Shown: one piece after another, positions 47,233 to 56,999 of the stretch | Layout of the letters: each line of letters begins with the position of its first letter | Position numbering within the stretch: the first letter of the stretch is position 1 | Assembly: GCA_030280995.1 (NCBI GenBank) | Contig: JASXTE010000012.1 | Coordinates: 7,911,001-7,975,000 of the forward strand | Direction: 5' to 3' | Length of the DNA stretch: 64,000 nucleotides | Source of the DNA: Hemileia vastatrix | Taxonomy: Eukaryota; Basidiomycota; Pucciniomycetes; Pucciniales; Zaghouaniaceae | Notes under the pieces: model-generated | Database searches by the model: none | What the model saw: only the letters and a program-made list of their open reading frames with translations | Told to the model about the DNA's origin: nothing | Made by a program: the position numbers and the translations under genes

Positions 47233-48190
47233 GAGGCCATTTGAATGTTCATATTTTTGGACTATTTGAAGAAAGAAAACCAACCCTTATTGGTAATCTT
47301 TCTCAAGTGCAGAGTCAGCACATTGGACCACCATTGGGTGACATTGGGTCTGGATCTCACCATTTAAACCAAAGAAGTGCCTTGAATCCTATGAAGCCAT
47401 TCTATTTTCATGCTTACTTGGTTCCAGTTTTTGGTAATCAGTATCAACTTTGGGGATGCCTCTTTTCTTCAAGTACACTAATCAGTCTTTCTAATGAAGC
47501 ATTTTCTTCTGCTCAAATCAATTTATGTCTGATCCTGAACTACAACTCCACTATCTTTTTTAATATCCCACATGTAATTTTTGAAGGCTCTTTCTAAATA
47601 TCTCAGAGTACTCAAGATTGGAAAACTGATCAACTTATCCAAGGAATCAAAACAGTTCTCAAAACACATAAACTTCAAGCAATAAATTTTGTGATTGGCA
47701 ATGAACAAATGTTAAAGGAAAAGTTGGATATCATGTGGAGGCACCAGGACAACCATTGGCTTAGAATTGGATTTGATGACTATAAAGATCAGTTTCCTAA
47801 CAATCAATGAACCCCTGAATAAAACGGGTCAATACTCACTGATGATATGGGTTTGGGAAAGACACTTTCAATTCTTTCTCTTATAAGTGCAACTCAAAGT
47901 GAAGCAAATCAATTCCAGGTATTGGAAAATCAAGAAGGTATTAATTAGAGTTCAGCCACACTGATTATATGCCCACTGGCAACACTATTGAATTGGATCA
48001 ATGAAATAAGTGTGCACTTTGAAGATAACGCGCTTCCTTTCAAGGTTCTTTATGGGAAAGATTGTCAAAATACTAACGTTGATGAGCTACAGGACACTGC
48101 TATTGTTTTAACGACCTATGAAACAGCTAGCCCAACAATTTCAAAAAATCAAAGCCAAAAAAAGATACCAGTGACTCAAAAGCTCTTTTG

Positions 48191-48730
48191 AAGGTGAGAT
48201 GGTCTATGTGGTTAGATCATTGCCTGGATGGCCGCTTGTTACATTGACTTGTGTGTCATGGGTTCAAATCTCTGCTGCCTCCCCCCTTTGTCCATGGTTG
48301 GCATGCTCATTTTCATGCTGGTGTTGATGTCTTGTTATCCCCACGATGTCTCTATTCTCCCTCAGAGACTTACAGTGGATGGACATGTGTGTGAAGGCTG
48401 GAGAACCCCCCCCCCCCCCACTTTGCCATCCCCCCATTATCTGGACAATTGTGCTTGGTCATTCACCTTGGGTCAGCTGCGGAATTCCACTCCCCTTACA
48501 TTCTTGAAAACCCTGCCAATCAAACCACGACCCCTCCAGGATTACCCTCCACCCCTCGGCATCCCCATCCGTGTTCTCAAGCCACCTGGCAGCCCCCCAT
48601 GTCATCCTTTCAATTTCCCTGTTGTTAACTAACTCATTACATTCATTACTCCCCACTTGTACCTAGCCAATTAGTTAACCATGCCTTCATGCCCCTAGCT
48701 GGGTGAGATTGTAAGAAATAATAATAATAA
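48191..48730 (+). mobile_element. tRNA-derived SINE with 13-bp target duplication
   Basis: The 13-bp sequence AAAAGCTCTTTTG occurs on both sides (48,178-48,190 and 48,731-48,743). The head has pol III promoter boxes: A box TGGTCTATGTGG (48,200-48,211, followed by TTAGA) and B box GGTTCAAATCT (48,261-48,271). The body is GC-richer than its surroundings and the 3' end is AAATAATAATAATAA. Removing it restores the SNF2 reading KLF-WYRVVLDEA. It has no coding role; a partner LINE must supply the machinery. Confidence 0.9.
48200..48271 (+). promoter_or_regulatory. Internal RNA polymerase III promoter (A and B boxes) of the SINE
   Basis: A box TGGTCTATGTGGTTAGA and B box GGTTCAAATCT, 50 bp apart, as in tRNA genes. 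The match to a tRNA outside the boxes is weak, so it is a derived element and not a working tRNA. Confidence 0.78.
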
Positions 48731-50139
48731 AAAAGCTCTTTTGGTATAGAGTTGTTTTAGATGAAGCTCAGTTGGTGCCCATTTCTATATCTAAAACTTA
48801 AAACTTAATTTTTATAATCAATTTTTATAAATATTCTTTTAGTTACATTAAAAATCCTTACTCGCAGAGGGCTCAAACAATATTTGACTTGGAATCCCAA
48901 CACGGACTATGCTTGACTGGAACTCCACTTTAAAACACGCCCACTGACCTTCAAAGTCTCATATTTTTTCTTAGAATCGAAAAGTGGCAAGAAGACTGGT
49001 TATGGAAGAATTTCCTTTTTCAAGGTTTGCAAAAAGGATAGGCTAATTCTATTAAATCAATCAATCACTTAATGAAAGTCATAAGCCTACATAGAACAAA
49101 AGATGCAATTTTGTCTCTTCCTAAAAAGATTCAAAGGGGGATATTGGTTCAATTAGCAGATTTATGGAGGTCTAAACTTGATGTGCTTCAAGAAGGATTC
49201 ACTGAGAGATATGGGCCCTCCAGAAGCACTGACCTCCTTTGGGACTCATCTGAGTTTCTTAGAGAGCTGATGATTTTAAGAAAATTCTGCAACCATCCAA
49301 TCTAAAAAAATCTGGATGAAACTCCAACTTTTGATTTCACCTTGAAGCATTCCGCAAAGATTTTTCATCTTATAGGCCACTTGAAATACTTTTTGTCTGG
49401 TGAAAGGGGTATAAATTTTCCAAAAGCTGTTATATTCTCCAACTTTTCAGACTTTTTGCAGATGTTAGTGACTCTATAATGAATTGTTTTACAAAATTGT
49501 GTTGGCTTATTAAAAACAATTTTCTAATATTTCAAAATTGAATAAAAATGGCCCTAGATGACCACAATATTAGGTATACACAGCTTATGGGTGAGCTCAG
49601 CAGGACAAAGTGAGACAAAAATATGCATGAATTCCATTTTAATAAGAATTTACAAGTTTTGGTTGGAACAATTAAGGCTGCAGGAGTGGGTATAGATCTC
49701 AGGTGTGCTCAAAATGTATATATAATGGTGAGCTTAATGTCTTATATTTCATATTAAGAACAAAAATATTAAATTTTTTATATGTTCAATGTTGAAATAG
49801 GAGCCAAATTGGAATCCAGAAGTTGAGCAGCAGGCTGTTGATTGGCTGTATAGAATGGGGCAGCAAAATGAATTAAATGTTTTGAATTATTTTGTGCATG
49901 GAAGTATAGAATTCAGCATGTATACGATTCAAAGAAAAAATGGAGCTAACAATGTAAGCCAAATTTAAATTCTATAAATTTTAATGATAATAGTAATTGT
50001 TAAAATTATGTTTTTGTTTTCAAGGCTAAGTGTCCCAAACAGTGGGAATGAGGAGTATGAGTGTGCAAACCTATTATTAAGGGAGTTTGTCAATCACTCA
50101 CATTAGAGGAAGCAAGAATTTCAAGGAGAGCAGGTAAAT

Positions 50140-51208
50140 TTATGGGATTTGAGGATTTAAAAGTCTGAGTTGTTGAGGATTTAGAGATGCAAGATATAAG
50201 GGAGAATAACAGCCATTTGGCAAACCCTGGGGGACATGAGAAGAATGAAGGTTAGGTGATAATGTTGAAACCAAACTGATTCTTTTGTACAAGGCCAAGT
50301 CCTTTAGCACACTTCCAGAGTAGTTAGAAGTATCTCAAATATCAAAGTGTTGTTGGTCAAGATATTGTGCAACTTTAGAAAAATCTTCAGATCTCCATTG
50401 CATTACAGTACATCTTAAAGATCCATCATTATCAATTTCGGTGTCTGAACAACACTTGATGTTGATGAAAAGGTTGTGATAAGTTTCAAAATGTGGAAGT
50501 TGTTTAAGAAGTTTAGTTTGGTTAACTGAATTTTAAGAATCTTTGTTATTTGAAATAAAGGTCATAAATAAAAATGGTTGAAAAAAAGGGGATTTTCATA
50601 CTTTTTTTTATTTTATATTTATGCTTTCTCACTTTGATTATTTCTTGAGAGCTATCAGAATCCTTCCCAAGTCTTAATTGATCAGAATGACCTAAAAACC
50701 AATGGTGAAGAGCTCCTATTTGATTTGAGAAGCTAATTTGAGTTGAGTCAATTGGATATGAAATCAAATTGTTGGTTTTTAATGCATTGTTCCAGTGTTT
50801 AATGAGAATATTTGCCAAGACCTGGTTCCATTTGTCAAACCAATCTAGGTTCCAAGCAAAATTTGACCCTGGGAAACCACACATGCAAAGGTGTTCAATA
50901 AAAGATTCATGGAAAATTGGTGAAAATTTTTTTGAAACAGCTGAATTTGATTCTGGATGAGGTAGTTCAAAGGCAATGTTGCAAGAATTCATGTCAAATG
51001 ATGAAAATCTGTCTAAATGCTCTTCAGTAGGGTTTTGTTTCCATCCATTTGATTCTGGTGACATATCCATAGGTGAATGACAAAAATTGTGTATAGATCT
51101 ACAAAATTGAGAATTGAATGGAGGAAAAGTCTCATTAAAAATTCTATTAAGTGTTTGTATGTTTTTGGGCAGGTTTCCATGAGGAAAGTAAGAGCCAATA
51201 GGGTTCAT
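50140..51208 (-). CDS. Plavaka-type transposon accessory protein, one in-frame stop
   Basis: Two exons, 51,208-50,602 and 50,525-50,140, joined in phase across a 76-bp intron (GTATGA...TTCAG), about 330 residues. Exon 1 starts MNPIGSYFPHGNLPKN and contains CMCGFPGSNFAWNLDWFDKW and a basic VRKHKYKIKK. Exon 2 has LLKQLPHFETYHNLF, CCSDTEIDNDGSLRCTVMQW, then VPQGLPNGCYSPLYLASLNP near the end. This order (GFPG, SSDE-like, WRS, GLP...Y...WL-like end) is that of a hypothetical protein that often accompanies Tnp2/Plavaka transposases in basidiomycetes; biochemical role unknown. One TGA (after QHFDI, probably from CGA) interrupts it. It is divergent from the Tnp2 gene 1 kb away and tail-to-tail with the SNF2 pseudogene. 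Confidence 0.6.
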
Positions 51209-51341
51209 AAACAATTAGATTAAGAAAGTGTTCAATAAAATTAAACCAAGAGGAAGGATAAATTGTGGAGCTCCAAAACTTTATGATCAAAGTTGATTTA
51301 AGGAGAAATATCACAAAAATTAAGAATAAGAAATATTTCAA

Positions 51342-52244
51342 CTTTATGGCATTATAATATGAAATTTGAACTCAAAAGGAATGGTACAAAAGGAAGAGAA
51401 TGATTGTGTGATAAAAGCGGACTCATTTGAAAAAAGGATTTGTTTTTCTTTTCAAAAAATTTTTCCACAAAAATAATTTGATAAATGTGAGGCTATGTTC
51501 ATTTTTTGATTACCAAAAAATTATTTTTGGTCCAATATGATAGTAATACATATTCCATTGAGTAATTATTTATTCAACCTGAATAAATAGACTAGAGTGC
51601 CACTTCATCACATTTATGTATGAAAAATTATACAGGGTATCAGATTTTTTGTAATGCTTTAAGGTTTACACTTTTGTAGCATCTATTATTTGAGTATTTT
51701 TGATTATTTCTTTATGGAAAATTCTACCTAGTACAGACCAATTTTCAAAGTGAAGGAAATATGTTTGTGATTGTTTTTTACAAAATATTAGCCTTATTTT
51801 TGGGGTAATTTTTTAAATAAAAATTTTAAAAATATGGATTACTTTTCTTATAGTCCATAACTAAGAATTATTACTAAAATCGAATAATTATAGGGTAGTT
51901 AGATATAAATCAGAAGGCATTTGATAGAATAATAATTAATATGCTTTTGTGTACAATAGAATTTTTTCTATGATAGAAAATATTCTGAAAAACATGCATG
52001 CATTGTTGTACAAATTCAGAGAGTATACAGAATACAAATAAAGTAGACTGCATAGCTTTTAACTAATATATAATTTATCTGATTAAAAATTAAACATTTA
52101 AACTTAAATAATTTCAACACATATTCCATCATAATCTTTTGATAAAAAATATAGCTTATATTAGCTAGTGCCTTGCAAAAAAAGGAATACCTTCAATCAG
52201 TAACTTCCAACAGCTAACTTATTCCTTCATTTATCACAATTACA
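51342..52244. other. AT-rich divergent intergenic region
   Basis: Lies between the minus-strand accessory gene and the plus-strand Tnp2 gene, so it would hold both promoters. No motif could be assigned. Confidence 0.5.
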
Positions 52245-55200
52245 ATGCCTCCATTTTTTCATGTATGTCAATGTCAAGAGCTTGGATGTGTCAATAGAAA
52301 GTATCAAACTTCTTCTGGGTCCTTTGAAGTTGGTATGGTTTTCAAAAGCTCTAATTCTTATTCAAAACATCAAGAGGAAAGAAATAGGAAGGCCCAGATG
52401 GTTATTTCTTCCAACCATCCACTTAACATTGGAAGTCCCAGCTTCACAGAAACAGTAAGCTGTATATCTATAGTTCAAAGTGAGAATAAAAGTCTTTATG
52501 ATGTTTCAATAATTTATTATATAGGGGCAGTCGCTATTGGGGGAAGAATTATCTTAAACAGTCTCTAGAAACTCAAATCTTGGGGAAAGGTATAGCCAAA
52601 TAATTTTGTGGTAGGCAGCAAGGCTTTCTCTGATTCATCATTTGAGCAAAGAAGGTTGTACTCAATTTTTGGATGAAGAAATTAAGAAGCTCAAACTTCT
52701 AGGTGATAGTGGAAGACTGGATTCTGATAGCATTGTCCGCCTGATCCCACACTCAATAGATACGGTTTTTAGTTGATTAAAGCTCAATCACTCATTTTTC
52801 ACTAAAACATGCTGTCCTAAATGCTTTGCTCTTTATGAGTATAACTCTGAATCTCAACCATCTATACTATGTTGCAATCAACTGTTTTTTTTGTAATCAA
52901 AGCATTATTTGAAAATGTTTGGAGCAGGACAAATTGTAGTTAAATGTGATGAACGGCTGTATTTGATGGAGGAACATCAAGAACATGTAAAATACTTATC
53001 TATTAAAACATTTCATCACCATTCTTTTATCAACTGGCTTAAGGTAAAAGCCAAACTGTTCAAATTTGAGCTTCTGATTGAGAAGAAAACCCCTGTGGCA
53101 GACAATGTAGAGTGTGATTTGATGAAGGATGTTTGTGATGGTTCAATTTGGAAAAACTTTCCCATTACCACTCCAGCTCTGGGTGGCAATGATGATGAAT
53201 ATACAATAACTTCAGGCAACTCACTGTTTACTTTATATGTGGACTGGTTTAGGCCTGGTGGTAATAGGATTGGAGGTCATCAGAAGTATGTAGGAAATAT
53301 TATGATGGTGTGTATGAACCTACCTCAAGAAGATAGATACAAAATGGAAAATCTTTTTTTATATGCTATTATACCTGGACCAACAGAACCCACAAGTGAA
53401 CAGCTTAATAACCTTCTAAAACCACTGTTTAATGATCTACAAACTCTATGGGATGGTATATTGATTGAAAAGACCCATCTTTATCAATGAGGCCAGAAAT
53501 TAAGAGTTGCCTTGTTCTCTTTGATAGGTGACATTCCTGCAATACAAAAATTGGCTGGCTTTTTGAGTCACTCTGCAAAAATTTTCTGCTCTTTCTTTAA
53601 TATCTTTAAAGATTAAATTAGTGAAAAGAATGTGGGAAACTTTTCATTACAGAATCATGAGGATCATATGTGCTGGGCAACAAAGTGGAAAAATTCTAAG
53701 TCACATTGGAAGTGTGTATCAATTGTTCAGAATCATGGGGTACAATGGAGTGAGCTGAATAACCTTGAATATTGGCATCCAACTGAATACTGCTCAATTA
53801 ATGTTATGCATTCACATATGCTTGGCAACCTAAAAGATCACAGTCTAAGCTATTTTCAAATCCAAAATGCAGCAAAAGATCTAGAAAGAAAGCTGGAAAA
53901 GGATAAAAATTGGCATGTAAGAGAAGAAGATGACAATTTCTTTTCTGATACTTCACTGCACAAAAATTCTAAAAAACATTGAAGTAGCTTAAGCACCACA
54001 AATAATAATGATGAGGATACATGACACACAAGACAGCACAAGTGGCAAAGACTTACGAGTTCAAGACAGTAATCAAGTCATCATGAACTAGATAGTGAAG
54101 GATTGGGAACAAATCAATCAAGAAGCCAGAGTAGGTCATCCAGCTCTAAATTTATTCTTCCATATAGCAATTTGGCCTTATTACATTCTCACAGCAGTGA
54201 CAGTAGGAATTCATTGAATAACTTAAGACAACAGAGCATTAGCATATCACAGAGTGAAGGATCTCACTCATCAAATGAGACAGCTAGAGATGATGAAAAT
54301 AAAAGGAAAGGTAAGGAGAAAGAAAATGAAGGTAGTAGTAATCCACAAATTACAGAAGCAGAGATACAGGTTGTATGGAAGATTATTGATCAAGTAAGAA
54401 GGCCTTCATGGCTAACACGAGTTCCAAAATCAGTAGGATATAAAAAGGCAGGATCCCTCAAGGCAGCAGAATGGCACATGCTGTATACTATCTACTTCCC
54501 TTTGTCACTTATACCCCTTTGGTTTGAAAAATTTAAAGAATCTGAATCTTCAGCTTCCCCAGCTAAAAACCAAGATAATATTATCTTCTCAAGTCACTTG
54601 TAACATTATGCTCAAACACCAATTTTTTGATGTTAAAAAATATACAGACTAATGAGCTTAAAGATCTAGATCAATTTCTGTTAGAGTATTGTGAGTACCT
54701 GGAAGAGGGTTGGAAGAATATTAATGCAAAGCCAAATCTGCATATCACTCAACATTATCCTGAAATGATAAAGTGTCTTGGTCCACCATCAGGTACATCT
54801 ACTTGGTCTTGAGAGCAGGTGAATCATATATTATCTGAAATTCCAAACAATCATCATCCATGTATGTAATGTTTGTAAGCAATGATTTAAAAACTCAGCT
54901 GTGCTAATTTATTAATATTGACCACAGGAGAGATACCACTAAAAATGCTCAAAAATTGGTATTGGAATTCTAGGGTATTAGATCTTGGTGAATCTGAAGA
55001 TAATGATCAATGTGAGACTAAAAAAATCCATATTGATCTCCATAAACAAAACAAATGTATCCATCTAAGTATGGCATTATTTACTAAATGGGTAAGGGCA
55101 CAAATGGGAAAAGAAACTTCAAGACGGGCTTTGACACCATCAAAGAAAAGTGGGGATCAGGCAGTTGAAAATGTAGCAAGCATATTGATACATGGAAAGA

Positions 55201-55620
55201 GGTTTACTAGTTACCATTGACACATTGCTAATTCAACAATTGAATTCTACTATGGAAAAGATAGCCAGTTTGGGCAAATTGATGATCTTTTCAGGTTAAA
55301 GGAAGAGAATGATCAAATCTATTTAATAGTAAGTCCTTTCAAGGAGCTCCATCCAGAAGAAACATCAAAGGATCCCTATGAGCTTTTCCCACAAGTGCAT
55401 TGTTGGTTAGTAAGAGTAGCCAAAGCAACTCAAATTGTGATTAAGAAAGATGCAATAATTGGACATGCAGCTACTTTCAAGCACAAAAAAGGAATGTTTG
55501 GAATCAAAGACAAGGTTGTCACTGCTATTGGACTTCAGAAAGTAGTGAGTGAGAAAATTAATCAAATTTATTTTCTGTTGACTAACATCTTTGTGTTAAT
55601 TTGGGATTGGGGAAATTTGT
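52245..55620 (+). pseudogene. CACTA-like (Plavaka-type) Tnp2 transposase
   Basis: Order of motifs: N-terminal CQCQELGC with YSKHQEERNRKAQ; CCPKCFALYEYNSES (about 52,810); the nuclease core SLFTLYVDWFRPGGNRIGGH, VCMNLPQEDRYKMENLF and AIIPGPTEPTSEQLNNLLKP (53,220-53,430); YWHPTEYCSINVMHSHMLGN (53,770); a Ser-rich insert; RPSWLTRVPKSVG and KAAEWHMLYTIYFPL (54,400-54,510); TGEIPLKMLKNWY (54,925); and the C-terminal KDPYELFPQVHCWLVR (55,370). This matches the basidiomycete Tnp2 family. At least eight stops (for example 52,566, 53,490, 53,982, 54,603, 55,220) and frame changes make this copy dead, though some breaks between 52,450 and 52,560 and near 54,870 may be introns. Confidence 0.87.
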
Positions 55621-55723
55621 AGGATAGGTGATGTTTGTAAATGGTAAAAGAAATATTTCAATGCTCAATTAAAAATGCAATGCATCCAACTTACCTTATC
55701 TTAAATCAGTGAACAATTACATT

Positions 55724-56000
55724 CACCACAGGAAATCTGGGGGTGAACTGCTAGCAGTTCCCTCTATTTGAAACTATCAGGAATTTGTCAGGAAACTGTT
55801 GGGAAAACATCCTGAAACTGTCAGAAATATGTTTTTAAATCAGATGAAAAAACATTGAAAAAATAAACTGTCACAGATTGAATCCAGAACAATCCCTCCT
55901 TGAGCAGAGCTTAGGAACCACATTGAACATCAGTTAATCTCAGGTTTGGAAAAAGGTTGAACAACATCACTTAGCATACCTTAATATTCAAATATTAAAC
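55724..56000. mobile_element. CAC-ended element with CTGCTAGCAG palindrome
   Basis: Starts CACCACAGGAAATCTGGGGG then AACTGCTAGCAGTT. The first 100 bp and a distal block (AACATCACTTAGCATA... against ATATCACTTAAAATAT...) parallel the element at 46,232. The right end was not found; it may extend through the following ATGCAT tract. Confidence 0.6.
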
Positions 56001-56029
56001 TTGAATATATGTTGCGTGTTTGACATAAA

Positions 56030-56420
56030 TGCATATGCATTTAAATTTGCATGGTGGATACTTATTGCATGTTAAAAATTGATGTGAAATGCCTATCCAA
56101 AGTGTATGCATAATGACTATGAAGAATAAATATGCATAAAAATATTCATAAAAAATATGCATAGTGATTATGCATAAAAAATATGCATATTGAATATGCA
56201 TAAAAATATTAAAATTGAATATGCATATTGAATATGCAAAAAAAAGGTGCATATATGTATATGAATAAAATATATTAATAAGCATATATATCTGTAAAAT
56301 GAATATGCATATGCATTTGCATAATTATGCATAATGATTGAAAAATGCAAAAAAATTATGCTTAACGAGTAAATTTTATGCATAAATAGAAATATGCAAT
56401 ATGTATTCATATTGCATACA
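56030..56420. repeat. AT-rich ATGCAT minisatellite
   Basis: Dense repeats of AATATGCATAAAAATAT-type units, similar to 42,660-43,000. Both tracts follow a CAC-ended element within several hundred bases. Confidence 0.75.
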
Positions 56421-56823
56421 GATAACACTGGCAAACCAACTTGACCAAAACTCATACTAAATTTTCATTCTGGACTAAAGGTGTGAGGGAAGGAAGAAAA
56501 ACAGTCTGACATTAGAAAAATGCTACATGCACTCATTTTGTAGCAGAGCAAATGAGAAGTGCTGAATTATGGTTGGTGCCCATAATTTAGTATGATATCA
56601 TAATTTTATTTAATTGTTTTCAATATTGAAAAGAATTTAGGTTGGTTGGTATGGATCTAGCTGAGCCAGGGTCTAATCTAAATATTTTAACAATTTCTTA
56701 ATAATTAACAGGTTTTAATACAAAAACAGGTTGTATTTTTTGTGGGATATTGGATATGATAAGGTCTTTTGTAAAAAATACTTATATTGTTTAAAAATAT
56801 TCCTGAATCAGATGTGGGATAAT

Positions 56824-56909
56824 CACTACAAAAAATTGTAGTACTGTGGGCAATAAAATATATGCACAAGCAGTAAGGAAATGACTGAGTGAATCCTTTT
56901 TGTGCAGTG
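56824..56909. mobile_element. Possible 86-bp MITE with CACTACAAAAAA end
   Basis: Left CACTACAAAAAATTGTAG; right TTTTTGTGCAGTG, an imperfect inverted copy. No target duplication found. It could instead be an end of a larger CACTA-type element. Confidence 0.4.
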
Positions 56910-56999
56910 GGAATCATTAGAGTGGAATTGTAGATGAAAAATATAATTCATTATTACTATTTTATTTAATCAAAAAATTTATAATATTAAAATTAACTA

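Larger units (their letters stand above)
47241..50095 (+). pseudogene. SNF2-family DNA-dependent ATPase (RAD5/ULS1-like), interrupted by a SINE
   Basis: Family role: chromatin remodelling or DNA-repair translocase in the nucleus. Visible motifs: I, SILTDDMGLGKTLSILSLI (about 47,830); Ia, TLIICPLATLLNWINEI; Ib, IVLTTYET; II, VVLDEA plus His-Tyr formed by splicing a 72-bp intron (48,771-48,842) to give DEAH; III, GLCLTGTPL then a TAA stop; IV-VI, LVGTIKAAGVGIDLRCAQN, EPNWNPEVEQQAV and WLYRMGQQ, where Arg is usual in place of Trp. A second intron (49,728-49,800) joins in phase. A SINE sits at 48,191-48,730, and stops appear near 47,597, 47,820, 47,948 and 48,931. The reading between 49,300 and 49,600 also needs frame changes. 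The retained introns show it was not a processed copy. Confidence 0.85.

Noticed and set aside
48191..48280. A functional tRNA gene
   Set aside because: A and B boxes are present but no cloverleaf with paired arms can be drawn; flanking target duplications show a SINE.
51147..51341. 64-residue minus-strand frame overlapping the accessory gene
   Set aside because: Different frame from the accessory ORF and no motif.
55995..56455. Tyr/Cys/His-rich minus-strand frames
   Set aside because: Translations of the ATGCAT minisatellite.
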